Shown here: positions 16,808 to 26,216 of the stretch, piece by piece
How the letters are laid out: every line of letters starts with the position of its first letter
How positions within the stretch are numbered: the stretch's first letter is position 1
DNA from: Streptomyces longisporoflavus
Lineage (GTDB): Bacteria > Actinomycetota > Actinomycetes > Streptomycetales > Streptomycetaceae
Length of the DNA stretch: 64,000 nucleotides
Assembly (NCBI RefSeq): GCF_014649775.1
Contig: NZ_BMTR01000027.1
Coordinates: 1 to 64,000, forward strand
Direction: 5' to 3'
Translations under genes and position numbers: made by a program
The notes under the pieces: generated by a model
The model's input: only the letters and a program-made list of their open reading frames with translations
Database searches by the model: none
Told to the model about the DNA's origin: nothing

Positions 16808-17131
16808 TCAGCCCTTCTTCTTCGACTTGGGATCATCCGCACCGCGGATCGCCTCGGCCAACTGGTGGTCGATGTCCTCGTACGCTTCGGCGGCGGCCTT
16901 GGCGATCTGCGCGAGTGCGTCGACCTCGTCCGTCAGCCTTTTGCGGCTCAACTTCCAGTTGTCCGCGAAATCACCGAATTTGTCGGCGAGATCACCGTTT
17001 CCGAAGTCGTCCTCGTACTGACCGCCGAGATCTTCCAGGCCGTCGAAGGCCTTCTTCACGTTGTTGAGCCCGGTGCCCATGCCCTTGATCACGTCAAGGT
17101 CAAGCCTGGCCCGGTCGCCACCGCCACCCAC
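16808..17131 (-). CDS. WXG100-like protein
   Basis: About 107 residues from GTG 17131, chosen because the protein then starts like its paralogue at 4799 (RARLDLDVIK versus DLRLDDTIFE) and a G-rich site precedes it; longer in-frame starts run through the hairpin at 17165-17209. Two helices flank a DNWKLS turn, and the C-terminal half (AAAEAYEDIDHQLAEAIRG) has the acidic Y-x-x-x-D/E-type export-signal region found after WXG hairpins. The KSKKKG tail is basic. Second gene of the WXG100 operon. Confidence 0.75.
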   Translation of the reverse strand: MGGGGDRARLDLDVIKGMGTGLNNVKKAFDGLEDLGGQYEDDFGNGDLADKFGDFADNWKLSRKRLTDEVDALAQIAKAAAEAYEDIDHQLAEAIRGADDPKSKKKG

Positions 17132-17164
17132 AGCGCCCCCATGCGTTTCACTACCGACATACGA

Positions 17165-17209
17165 CCGGTGCGATGGGCCGCCGCGAAACGCGGCGGCCCA
17201 TCGCACCGG
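17165..17209 (-). terminator. strong 21-bp hairpin between two WXG100 genes
   Basis: Perfect 21-base arms (17165-17185 and 17189-17209) with a three-base loop, GC-rich, without a U-tract. It lies between the stop of the first WXG100 gene and the start of the second, so it can act as an attenuator or as a 3'-end stabiliser that raises the first gene's mRNA level relative to the rest of the operon. The function is inferred. Confidence 0.75.
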
Positions 17210-17234
17210 GTTGTTCACCTGCCCGAAGGCCGGG

Positions 17235-17537
17235 TCACTTGCCCTTGACGCCCTTGGCGAGGTCGTCGTCCAGGTCCTCGTACGCCTTCGCGGCACTGGT
17301 CAGGAACTTGCCCATGCCCGTGAGGCCCTCGATGGTGTCCTTGGCGCCCTTCTTGAACTCCTTGAAGGAGTCCTCGAAAGCCTGCGAACCCTTGCGAGTC
17401 GTGTAGCCGTTCTTCACCAGGTTCTCGACGTAACGCTCAAGGGCGTCGAGCTTCTCGTCGATCTTGTCCTTGGCGTCGTTCAGCTTGCCCGCCGCGGTCC
17501 GCATCTCCTCATAAGTGATATCGGCGTCTTTGGCCAT
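17235..17537 (-). CDS. WXG100 family protein (ESAT-6-like)
   Basis: 100 residues, the exact size of the family. Two helices are joined at GYTTRKGSQAFEDSFKEF, where the usual W-x-G is replaced but G-x-x-x-F is retained. The C-terminal helix ends AAKAYEDLDDDLAKGVKGK, giving the Y-x-x-x-D/E signal. First gene of the minus-strand operon, divergent from the FHA-FtsK ATPase gene that should drive its export. ATG 17537 has only a weak upstream site. Confidence 0.85.
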   Translation of the reverse strand: MAKDADITYEEMRTAAGKLNDAKDKIDEKLDALERYVENLVKNGYTTRKGSQAFEDSFKEFKKGAKDTIEGLTGMGKFLTSAAKAYEDLDDDLAKGVKGK

Positions 17538-17742
17538 GTGGCTTCACATCCAATCCAACTCGCCGCAGGGCCATCCCCCTTGGCTCCACCAGTGCGGGCC
17601 GCTCAAGCCCGTGCGCCCCCGCGTGCGAGGACGATCAGTTGCTCGTGCGATCTTCCGCTCTTGGGTCAGCAGCTTACGGGTGGGGCTGAAGTGAGCACAG
17701 CCCGGTTGAGTCACAGCTCTGCTATGAGCCCGTGCGGCTCCC

Positions 17743-17873
17743 GCACAGGCCGTTGCCTGTGGGAAGGGTGGAGCGGCTATCGTCACAGGCACTGTGGACA
17801 GCCTCGCGGGCACTGTGTGACGAGTGCCGCGCAGGCAGTGTGTACCAGTGCTTCACAGGCACTGTGGACCAGC
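17743..17873. promoter_or_regulatory. divergent control region with four imperfect direct repeats
   Basis: The 389-base gap between the WXG100 operon and the ATPase gene contains four repeats of the form CA-GGCACTGTG-GAC, with GGCA starting at 17788, 17809, 17834 and 17858 (spacing 21, 25, 24 bases). An inverted repeat CACAGGC-CGTT-GCCTGTG lies just upstream. The array sits 55-140 bases before the ATPase start, so it probably binds a regulator of the divergent promoters. No regulator gene in the locus is obviously its partner. Confidence 0.5.
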
Positions 17874-17926
17874 CGCTGCGACCGCGTTCCGGAAGCGGTC
17901 ACAAGCGTCTTATGGGGAGGACGATC

Positions 17927-20900
17927 GTGCGCCTGACTCTGACCGTCGTCGATCCGCTCGGCGGCGCGAACGCCGACGTCGTGCTCGACGCCGATCCTGA
18001 GTCCTCCGTCGGGGACATCGCCAGGGAGCTGGCCCAGCAGGTGGGTTACGGCGGTGGTGACGCCCAGATCATCCCGATCGGCGGGCATCAACTCCAGCCC
18101 GGCGGCGGCGGTCAGGGCGGGGCGCCGGTCGTCTTCGTGGACGGCTACCCCATCGACGCCTCCGCGACCATCGGGACCTCCGCGCTGCGCGAGGGCGCCG
18201 TGGTCAGCCTGCACGACCCGGCGGGCTGCCTGCCCGGCGAACCCAGCGGCCTCGTCGAGCTGCGCGTCGCGGGCGGCCCCGCGGCCGGCGCCGTGCACCG
18301 GCTCGGCATCGGGCGCTACGACATCGGCAGCGGCCCCGCCTCGTACATCCGTATCGACGATCCGGAGCTTCCCGCCCGGGCCCTCACGTTGTCAGTTGCA
18401 ACCGATGGCACCTGCCAAGTCGCCGTACATGGGGACATAGACGGCGTGACCCTCGAGGGCAAGAAGTTCAGCGAGGCCGATGACAGCGATAAAGGCGAGA
18501 AAAGCGAGAAAAAGGGCGAGGGCGGCAGCAAGCCGGAAAAGCGCAAGAAGCGCGACAAGAACAACAGGGCGGACAGCGGCAACGGTAAAAAGCGGGACAA
18601 GGGCGAATGGCCGCTCGGCGCCCAGATCGCCGTCGGAAACACCCTGCTCGAACTCGACAGGTACCAGCCGCCCAACGCCGCCCTGAAATGGTCCGAGGAC
18701 GGCACCGGTCTCGACTACAACCGGCCTCCGCGACTGCGCCCTCCCGAGCGGCAGACGAAATTCCGGCTGCCCAGTCCGGTACGTGACTTCGAGGCACGCC
18801 CGCTGCCCTGGCTGATGGCGCTCACACCGCTCGTCGGTGCCGTCGTATCTGTGATGATCTTCGGTCGCTGGTACTACCTGATCATGGCGCTGCTCAGCCC
18901 GCTCATCCTGTTCGGCAACTACTTCATGGACAAGAAGCACGGGCGTAAATCCCATGCCAAACAGGTCAAGGAGTACAACGAACACAAAGCGCGGATCGAG
19001 AAGGACGCGCAGGAAGCCCTCGTCGCCGAGCGGATGGACAAGCGGCAGGCCGTTCTCAGCCCGGCCGGCATCCTCTCCCTGGGCACCGGCCCCCGCACGC
19101 GCCTCTGGGAGCGGCGGCGCACCGACTCCGACCATCTCCTGGTGCGTGTCGGCACCGGACGGCTCGACTCCGAGGTCGTGCTCGACGACCCCGAGCAGGA
19201 CGACCACAAGCGCGAGGTCACCTGGAAGATCGAGGACGCGCCCGTCGCGCTCTCGCTGCGCGATCTCGGCGTCATCGGCATCGCGGGTCCCGGCGACTCG
19301 GCGAAGGCGCTCGGCCGATGGGCCGTCGCGCAGTCCGCGGTCCTGCACAGCCCGCTGGACGTGCAGTTCTACATACTGACCGAGAACTCCGCGCGCGAGA
19401 CCTGGGACTGGACGCGCTGGCTGCCGCACGCGCGGCCCTCAGGGTCCCAGGACGTCAACCTGCTCATCGGCACGGACGCCGAGACCGTCGGCTCCCGCAT
19501 CGGCGAGCTGACCCAGATCCTCGCCGCGCGCCAGAAGGCCGCCAAGGAGAACAACCGCGGCGGCGCGACCTCCTTCGGCGATCCCGACATCGTCGTGGTG
19601 TGGGACGGCTCGCGGCGGCTGCGGTCGATGCCCGGCGTGGTGAAGCTGCTGCGCGAGGGTCCCGCCGTCTCCATGTACGCGCTCTGCCTCGACGACGAGG
19701 AGCGGTTCCTGCCCGGCGAGTGCCAGGCCATCGTGATCGCCGAGCCGAAGGCCGCGGAGATCGGCCTGCCCGCCCCCTCCACGCCCGCCATGCCTGACGC
19801 AACCACGCCCGCCGCCAACGCTCCCGGCGGCTTCCCCTCCTTCCAGGCCTGGCACACGACCGCCGCGAACGAGGGCGAGCAGGGCGCCGAGAAGCCCCTC
19901 GAACTGCGGCTTCGCGTCGAGAAGACCGACGCCGCCCGCATCCGTGACGTACGGCCCGACTTCGTCTCCGCCGCCTGGTGCGGGCGGCTCGCCCGCGCGC
20001 TCTCCCCGTTGCGGGACATCAGCGGCGAGACCGAGGACTCGGCGCTGCCCGGCTCCTCCCGGCTGCTCGACGTGCTCCAGCTCGAGCCGCCGACGGCCGA
20101 CCAGATCACCGCGCGCTGGCGGATGGGCGGGCAGTCGACGATGGCCGTCATCGGTGAGTCGTACGACGGTCCTTTCGGCATCGACATGCGGCGCGACGGG
20201 CCGCACGGTCTGATCGCCGGTACCACCGGTTCCGGTAAGTCGGAGCTCCTGCAGACCATCGTGGCGGCGCTCGCCGTGGCCAACACCCCCGAGAACATGA
20301 CCTTCGTCCTCGTGGACTACAAGGGTGGCTCCGCGTTCAAGGACTGCGTGAAGCTGCCGCACACCGTCGGTATGGTCACCGACCTCGACGCGCACCTCGT
20401 CGAGCGCGCCCTGGAGTCCCTGGGCGCCGAGCTGAAGCGGCGCGAGCACATCCTCGCCGCCGCCGACGCCAAGGACATCGAGGACTACCAGGACCTGGTG
20501 CGCCGCGATCCCTCGCACCCGCCCGTGCCCCGGCTCCTCATCGTCATCGACGAGTTCGCCTCCATGGTGCGTGACCTGCCGGACTTCGTGACGGGTCTGG
20601 TCAACATCGCCCAGCGAGGCCGTTCGCTCGGCATCCACCTGCTCCTCGCCACGCAGCGTCCGAGCGGTGTGGTCTCCCCCGAGATCCGCGCCAACACCAA
20701 CCTCCGTATCGCCCTGCGCGTGACGGACGGCGCGGAGTCCGCGGACGTCATCGACGACCCGGCGGCGGGTCACATCGCCAAGAGCACGCCGGGACGTGCG
20801 TACGTCCGCCTCGGTCACGCCTCGCTCGTCCCCTTCCAGTCGGGTCGTGTCGGTGGCCGCAGGCCCGGCGCCGCCGACCCCGCGCTGCTCGCGCCGTGGG

Positions 20901-22651
20901 CGGGCGCGCTCGGGTGGGAGGACCTGGGCCGTGCCGCGCTGGTGAAGCCCAAGGCGGCGGCGCGCGAGGAGGAGGAGATCACCGACCTCAAGGTCCTCGT
21001 GGACGCCGTGCGTGACGCCAACGCGACCATGGGCATCCCCGCCCAGCACAGCCCGTGGCTGCCGGCGCTCTCCGAGCAGCTCCAGCTCGACGAGATCCCG
21101 CTGCCGGCCGTGAGCGACAAGCCCGGAGCGCTCGCGCCCGCGCCCTTCGGTCTGGAGGACATCCCCTCCGACCAGGCACGCCGCCCCGTCGCGGTCAACT
21201 TCGAGACGTTCGGGCACCTGCTCATCGGCGGCGCCCCGCGCAGTGGCCGCTCGCAGATCCTGCGTACGATCGCGGGCTCCATCGCCCGTACGCACTCCTC
21301 CGCCGACGTGCATCTGTACGGCATCGACTGCGGCAACGGCGCGCTCAACGCGCTGACCCGGCTTCCGCACTGCGGCGCCGTCGTCAGCCGCAACCAGACC
21401 GAGCGTGCCGTGCGGCTCATCACCCGGCTCAAGGGCGAGGTCACGCGCCGCCAGGACCTCCTTGCCGACAAGGGCTTCGCCGACATCGGCGAGCAGCGGG
21501 CCGCGGTGCCGGAGGACGAACGCCTTCCGCACATCGTCGTACTCCTCGACCGCTGGGAGGGCTGGCTGCCGACCCTCGGCGAGTACGACCACGGCGAGCT
21601 GACGGACGAGTTGCAGGCGATGATGCGCGAGGGCGCGAGCGTCGGCATCCACCTGGTCATCACCGGTGACCGCCAGGTCCTCATCGGCCGCATGGCCTCG
21701 CTCACCGAGGACAAGTACGGCCTGCGGCTCGCCGACCGCTCCGACTTCTCGATGCTCGGCATGAACGCGCGCAAGGTGCCCGAGGAGATTCCGCCGGGTC
21801 GCGGCTTCAAGAACGAGCACGGTACGGAGACGCAGTTCGCGCTGCTCTCCGAGGACTCCACGGGCCAGGGTCAGGCCGCCGCGCTCTCCGAGATCGGCGA
21901 GGCGGCGGCAGCGCGGGACGCGGATGTGCCGCGGGCCCGCAAGCCGTTCCGTGTGGACAGCCTGCCGAGCCGTATCAGCTTCGCCGACGCGTGGGAGATG
22001 CGGGACCCGGAGGCCTCGCGCTCCAAGCTGTGGGCCCTCGCGGGCATCGGCGGCGACGACATCATGGGCTTCGGCCCGGACCTCGCGCAGGGCGTGCCGA
22101 CGTTCGTGGTGGCGGGCCCGGCCAAGTCGGGCCGCAGTACGACGCTGATGAACCTGGCGCGCTCGTACATGACGCAGGGCGTACGCCTCGTGATCGCCGC
22201 CCCGCGCCCTTCGCCCCTGCGCGAACTGGAAGGCCAGGAAGGCATCCTGAAGGTCTTCAAGGACGACGACATCGAGAGCGACGACTTCAAGGAGGTCGTG
22301 GAGTCCGCGTCCCCCGAGGACCCGATCATCTGGATCATCGACGACGGCGAGGTCCTGGAGGACTGCGACGCCGAACGCGAGTTCAAGCGCCTGGTCCAGC
22401 GCGGCGCCGAGCGGGGCCTCGGCCTCATCATCGGCGGCGACGAGGAGGAGGTCTGCGGTGGCTTCTCCGGCTGGCAGGTAGAGGCGAAGAAGGGCCGCCG
22501 CGGCATCCTGCTCTCCCCCCAGGACTCCTCGAGCGGCGAACTGATCGGCATCCGCACGACCCGCAGCATGGTCGGCGGCCCGATCGCCCCTGGCAAGGGC
22601 CTGCTGTACACGGGCAGCGGGGAGCCGGTGACGGTCACGACTCCCCTGTGA
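17927..22651 (+). CDS. EssC/YukB-type FHA-FtsK/SpoIIIE ATPase of a type VII-like secretion system
   Basis: 1574 residues from GTG 17927, with GGGGAGGACG just upstream. Residues 1-165 form a ubiquitin-like/FHA region, interrupted after it by a Lys/Glu-rich insert (about 178-232). Two membrane helices span about 293-335. The first complete FtsK domain has Walker A GTTGSGKS at 765-772 and Walker B LLIVIDEF with D875-E876. The second (GGAPRSGRS, about 1101) and third (GPAKSGRST, about 1397) lack the Walker A lysine and look degenerate. This is the layout of Firmicute EssC rather than mycobacterial EccC, which lacks FHA. It should export the WXG100 proteins encoded nearby. Confidence 0.92.
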   Translation: MRLTLTVVDPLGGANADVVLDADPESSVGDIARELAQQVGYGGGDAQIIPIGGHQLQPGGGGQGGAPVVFVDGYPIDASATIGTSALREGAVVSLHDPAGCLPGEPSGLVELRVAGGPAAGAVHRLGIGRYDIGSGPASYIRIDDPELPARALTLSVATDGTCQVAVHGDIDGVTLEGKKFSEADDSDKGEKSEKKGEGGSKPEKRKKRDKNNRADSGNGKKRDKGEWPLGAQIAVGNTLLELDRYQPPNAALKWSEDGTGLDYNRPPRLRPPERQTKFRLPSPVRDFEARPLPWLMALTPLVGAVVSVMIFGRWYYLIMALLSPLILFGNYFMDKKHGRKSHAKQVKEYNEHKARIEKDAQEALVAERMDKRQAVLSPAGILSLGTGPRTRLWERRRTDSDHLLVRVGTGRLDSEVVLDDPEQDDHKREVTWKIEDAPVALSLRDLGVIGIAGPGDSAKALGRWAVAQSAVLHSPLDVQFYILTENSARETWDWTRWLPHARPSGSQDVNLLIGTDAETVGSRIGELTQILAARQKAAKENNRGGATSFGDPDIVVVWDGSRRLRSMPGVVKLLREGPAVSMYALCLDDEERFLPGECQAIVIAEPKAAEIGLPAPSTPAMPDATTPAANAPGGFPSFQAWHTTAANEGEQGAEKPLELRLRVEKTDAARIRDVRPDFVSAAWCGRLARALSPLRDISGETEDSALPGSSRLLDVLQLEPPTADQITARWRMGGQSTMAVIGESYDGPFGIDMRRDGPHGLIAGTTGSGKSELLQTIVAALAVANTPENMTFVLVDYKGGSAFKDCVKLPHTVGMVTDLDAHLVERALESLGAELKRREHILAAADAKDIEDYQDLVRRDPSHPPVPRLLIVIDEFASMVRDLPDFVTGLVNIAQRGRSLGIHLLLATQRPSGVVSPEIRANTNLRIALRVTDGAESADVIDDPAAGHIAKSTPGRAYVRLGHASLVPFQSGRVGGRRPGAADPALLAPWAGALGWEDLGRAALVKPKAAAREEEEITDLKVLVDAVRDANATMGIPAQHSPWLPALSEQLQLDEIPLPAVSDKPGALAPAPFGLEDIPSDQARRPVAVNFETFGHLLIGGAPRSGRSQILRTIAGSIARTHSSADVHLYGIDCGNGALNALTRLPHCGAVVSRNQTERAVRLITRLKGEVTRRQDLLADKGFADIGEQRAAVPEDERLPHIVVLLDRWEGWLPTLGEYDHGELTDELQAMMREGASVGIHLVITGDRQVLIGRMASLTEDKYGLRLADRSDFSMLGMNARKVPEEIPPGRGFKNEHGTETQFALLSEDSTGQGQAAALSEIGEAAAARDADVPRARKPFRVDSLPSRISFADAWEMRDPEASRSKLWALAGIGGDDIMGFGPDLAQGVPTFVVAGPAKSGRSTTLMNLARSYMTQGVRLVIAAPRPSPLRELEGQEGILKVFKDDDIESDDFKEVVESASPEDPIIWIIDDGEVLEDCDAEREFKRLVQRGAERGLGLIIGGDEEEVCGGFSGWQVEAKKGRRGILLSPQDSSSGELIGIRTTRSMVGGPIAPGKGLLYTGSGEPVTVTTPL

Positions 22652-22658
22652 CGCGCCG

Positions 22659-22698
22659 TCCCGCCCACCCTTGCCGCAGGGCGATCGGGTGGGCGGGA
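22659..22698. terminator. bidirectional hairpin terminator between ATPase and kinase genes
   Basis: Perfect 12-bp arms TCCCGCCCACCC (22659-22670) and GGGTGGGCGGGA (22687-22698) lie between the convergent stops at 22651 and 22718. A 16-base loop separates the arms and AAAGG follows. Position and symmetry fit termination in both directions. Confidence 0.8.
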
Positions 22699-22717
22699 AA
22701 GGCCGTCCGGTCCAGGC

Positions 22718-24376
22718 TCACGTACGTGAGAGTCGTGCCTCCGGATTGCCCGACTCCGCGTTCTCCGAGAGGTACATCAGGTCGTCGCCCTTGGGGCGGA
22801 GGCGGACCGTGTGGGTGTTCTTGGTGCACTGTGCGGCGCTGTCCGGCCGGCCCTTGCCGCGGGCCACGATCTCGTTCTGCGACACCGACTTCAGGGTCAG
22901 GTCCACCGCGCAGACTCCGCCCAGTTGGTCCGTCTGCGTCATGACCGCGAAGCGCTCGCCCACCTTGCCCTGCTCCACCTTGAGCCGGAACGTGCCCATC
23001 GGGACCGCGCCGTTCGCCGCGACCGCCTGGCCTTCCCAGGTGCCGCGGTAGGAGGCCGGGACCTTGCCCGCGTCGTCGTCCGATGTTCCGCCGTCGCCGG
23101 GCTGGTCGCTCGCCGTGGCGGCCGGGGGCTGCTGCGGGCCCGCGTCGCTCGACTTCTCGCCGTTTCCGGGGAGCAGCCCGAACACGAAGACGGAGCCCAC
23201 CGTCACCGCGGCCAGCGCGCCCGCCACGCCCAGGACCAGGGTGCAACTGACCTTGCGGCCACGCCCGTCGGACCCGCTCGGCGTCGATGTCGCGGTGGCC
23301 GAGAACCTCACCCGGCCGGGCTGCCGACTGTCCGGTGCGGTCTCCGACGCCTGCGTCGGGACGTAGGCCGCCGCCGGCATCGGTGCGTACGACGGGTCCG
23401 GCGGGCCGAAGGAGCCGCTGCCCACCGCCGGAGCGGCGAACGGCACGGGGCCCGACGGCTGCTCCGCGACCCCGGCCCCGTCCGTCTCCAGGTCGAGGAT
23501 CCGTACGGCGCTCCGGCTCACCCGCTCCACCAGCGGGCCCGGCAGCCATCCCGCCGCCACAAGACCATCCGCTCCCGCGGGCGCCAGACGCCGGGCGATC
23601 TCGGCCGGGGCCGGGCGCTCACCAGGGTCCTTGGCCAGGCACTGCCGGGCCAGATCGCGCAGCTCACCCGTCAATGAGCCGAGATCCGGCTCCTCGTGCA
23701 CCACCTTGTAGAGGAGCGCAGCCGAGGAGTCACCGGGGAACGGCGAAGACCCCGTCGCCGCGTACACCAGGACGGCGCCCAGCGAGAACACGTCCGCCGA
23801 ACCCGCGACGCCCCTGCCGAGGATCTGCTCCGGCGCCATGTAGCCGGGCGAGCCGACGGAGACTCCGGTCGACGTCAGCGAGGCCGTGCCGTCCGTCGCG
23901 CGTGCGATGCCGAAGTCGATCAGGCGGGGACCGTCCATCGTGAGCAGGACGTTCGACGGCTTCACGTCACGGTGGACGAGGCCCAGGCCGTGTACGTGGG
24001 CGAGCGCCTCCGCCAGGCCCGCCACCAATACGCGTACGGAGTGCGCGGGCAGCGGGGACAGGTCCCGTACCGCCTCCGCCAGCGAAGGACCCGCCGCGTA
24101 CCCCGTGGCCACCCACGGAACCGCCGCCTCCGGGTCGGCGTCCAGGACCGGCGCCGTCCAGTCGCCGCCCACCTTCCGCGCCGCGTCCACCTCGCGCCGG
24201 AAGCGGGCGCGGAACTCCTCGTCGAGCGCGAAGTGCGGATGGACGACCTTCACCGCGACCGTACGGCCACCGGAACTGCGCCCCAGGTAGACCCGGCCCA
24301 TACCGCCCGAACCCAGTCGGCCGAGCAGCCGATAGGGCCCGATGGCGGTCGGTTCGCCGGGATCGAGCGGGTGCAT
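22718..24376 (-). CDS. receptor-type serine/threonine protein kinase
   Basis: 552 residues from ATG 24376 after GGGGGAGG. Kinase domain at about 14-270: G-loop GSGGMGRVY, catalytic Lys43 in VAVKVV, HRDVKPSN near 138, IDFG and the APE motif in YMAPEQ. A Pro/Ser-rich juxtamembrane part leads to one membrane helix (CTLVLGVAGALAAVTVGSVFVFGL). The extracellular domain has two Cys (GVCAVDLTL and AAQCTKN) and no PASTA repeats. Convergent with the FHA-containing ATPase, whose FHA domain could read its phosphorylation; this link is inference. Confidence 0.92.
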   Translation of the reverse strand: MHPLDPGEPTAIGPYRLLGRLGSGGMGRVYLGRSSGGRTVAVKVVHPHFALDEEFRARFRREVDAARKVGGDWTAPVLDADPEAAVPWVATGYAAGPSLAEAVRDLSPLPAHSVRVLVAGLAEALAHVHGLGLVHRDVKPSNVLLTMDGPRLIDFGIARATDGTASLTSTGVSVGSPGYMAPEQILGRGVAGSADVFSLGAVLVYAATGSSPFPGDSSAALLYKVVHEEPDLGSLTGELRDLARQCLAKDPGERPAPAEIARRLAPAGADGLVAAGWLPGPLVERVSRSAVRILDLETDGAGVAEQPSGPVPFAAPAVGSGSFGPPDPSYAPMPAAAYVPTQASETAPDSRQPGRVRFSATATSTPSGSDGRGRKVSCTLVLGVAGALAAVTVGSVFVFGLLPGNGEKSSDAGPQQPPAATASDQPGDGGTSDDDAGKVPASYRGTWEGQAVAANGAVPMGTFRLKVEQGKVGERFAVMTQTDQLGGVCAVDLTLKSVSQNEIVARGKGRPDSAAQCTKNTHTVRLRPKGDDLMYLSENAESGNPEARLSRT

Positions 24377-24525
24377 GACGAAGGCCTCCCCCGAACGCGC
24401 CGCACGGACGCGGCCACTGTCTGAAGCTCAGCTCAGGGTAGTCCGCGGCCATCACCGGCGGCCCCGGCCGTTGGCCCGGCTAGCACGGCAGGGCTTGCGG
24501 TGGCTGCCCCGCCCGCGGCCTTCGG

Positions 24526-25521
<996 letters not shown>

Positions 25522-25575
25522 TCAACCCCTCTGGGGGGTCCGTCAAACATCCGGGTGACGTGATCTTGCCCCCTA

Positions 25576-25603
25576 TTGCATTCGGCTGCCTGCGTGCTAA
25601 GCT
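25576..25603 (+). promoter_or_regulatory. candidate promoter of the cold-shock gene
   Basis: TTGCAT (25576-25581) and TAAGCT (25598-25603) are separated by 16 bases, upstream of a leader of about 140 bases. The match to the vegetative consensus is moderate. Confidence 0.35.
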
Positions 25604-25638
25604 CGCCGCAAGTTGCAGTTTGGTTTCCCTTGCAGTAC

Positions 25639-25670
25639 AGAGCCTGCGGAGCATGTAACCCGCAGGCTCT
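25639..25670 (+). terminator. hairpin with T-rich tail in the 5' leader of the cold-shock gene
   Basis: Perfect 11-bp arms AGAGCCTGCGG (25639-25649) and CCGCAGGCTCT (25660-25670), followed by CGTCGTTTTC. It lies about 80 bases before the start codon, in the presumed leader, so it could be an attenuator. It could also be the end of an unannotated short transcript. Confidence 0.6.
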
Positions 25671-25749
25671 CGTCGTTTTCAGACTTATGCAGTTGTTTCA
25701 ACAATCGCAGGTTCTGGAGCAGGGCAACCCTTTGGCCCAAGGAGGGCTT

Positions 25750-25953
25750 ATGGCTACCGGAACCGTGAAGTGGTTCAACGCCGAAAAGGGCTTTGGATTC
25801 ATCGCCCAGGAAGGCGGAGGCCCCGACGTCTTCGTCCACTACTCCGCGATCAACGCAAACGGCTTCCGCTCCCTTGAGGAGAACCAGGCCGTGAGCTTCG
25901 ACGTCACGCAGGGCCCGAAGGGTCCGCAGGCGGAGAACGTCACCCCCATGTAG
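25750..25953 (+). CDS. cold-shock protein (CspA family)
   Basis: 67 residues from ATG 25750 with AAGGAGGGC upstream, the standard family length. It has RNP1-like KGFGFIAQ and RNP2-like VFVHYSAI on an OB fold. [16 protein letters not shown] is the classic N-terminus. It acts as an RNA chaperone for single-stranded nucleic acid. The leader carries a terminator-like hairpin, which suggests control at the RNA level. Several paralogues are usual in streptomycetes. Confidence 0.95.
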   Translation: MATGTVKWFNAEKGFGFIAQEGGGPDVFVHYSAINANGFRSLEENQAVSFDVTQGPKGPQAENVTPM

Positions 25954-26139
25954 TGGGGCGCCCCATGCGAATGGGGCGTGTGACAGTTCCGGTGACTTGA
26001 TCCGGACATGGATAGCAGTACCCAAGGGGCCCTGCCTTTCCGCGTGAGCGGGGGGATGGGGCCCCTGCCTTTTTCTGGCCCCTGGGCCTTTTGCGGGGTT
26101 GGGGGGGTGGGGTCGGGGGGGTTTTCTCTCTGCGGGTGG

Positions 26140-26214
26140 TTTTGGGCTGGGCGCGCAGTTCCCCGCGCCCCTTCGGGCGCAGTTGCCCGCGCCTCTTCGG
26201 GCGCGGTTTCCCCT
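26140..26214. terminator. tandem GCGCCC/GGGCGC hairpins downstream of convergent genes
   Basis: Within the 263-base gap between the cold-shock gene and the XRE regulator, two adjacent stem-loops of the form CCGCGCCC-CTTCGGGCGC occur, with CTTCGG tetraloops. CTTCGG loops give very stable hairpins, so this region probably terminates transcription from both sides. The rest of the gap is G-rich low-complexity sequence without a gene. Confidence 0.6.
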
Positions 26215-26216
26215 GG

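Noticed and set aside
19439-21820. 793-residue minus-strand open frame
   Set aside because: Lies wholly within the FtsK domains on the opposite strand; compositional shadow.
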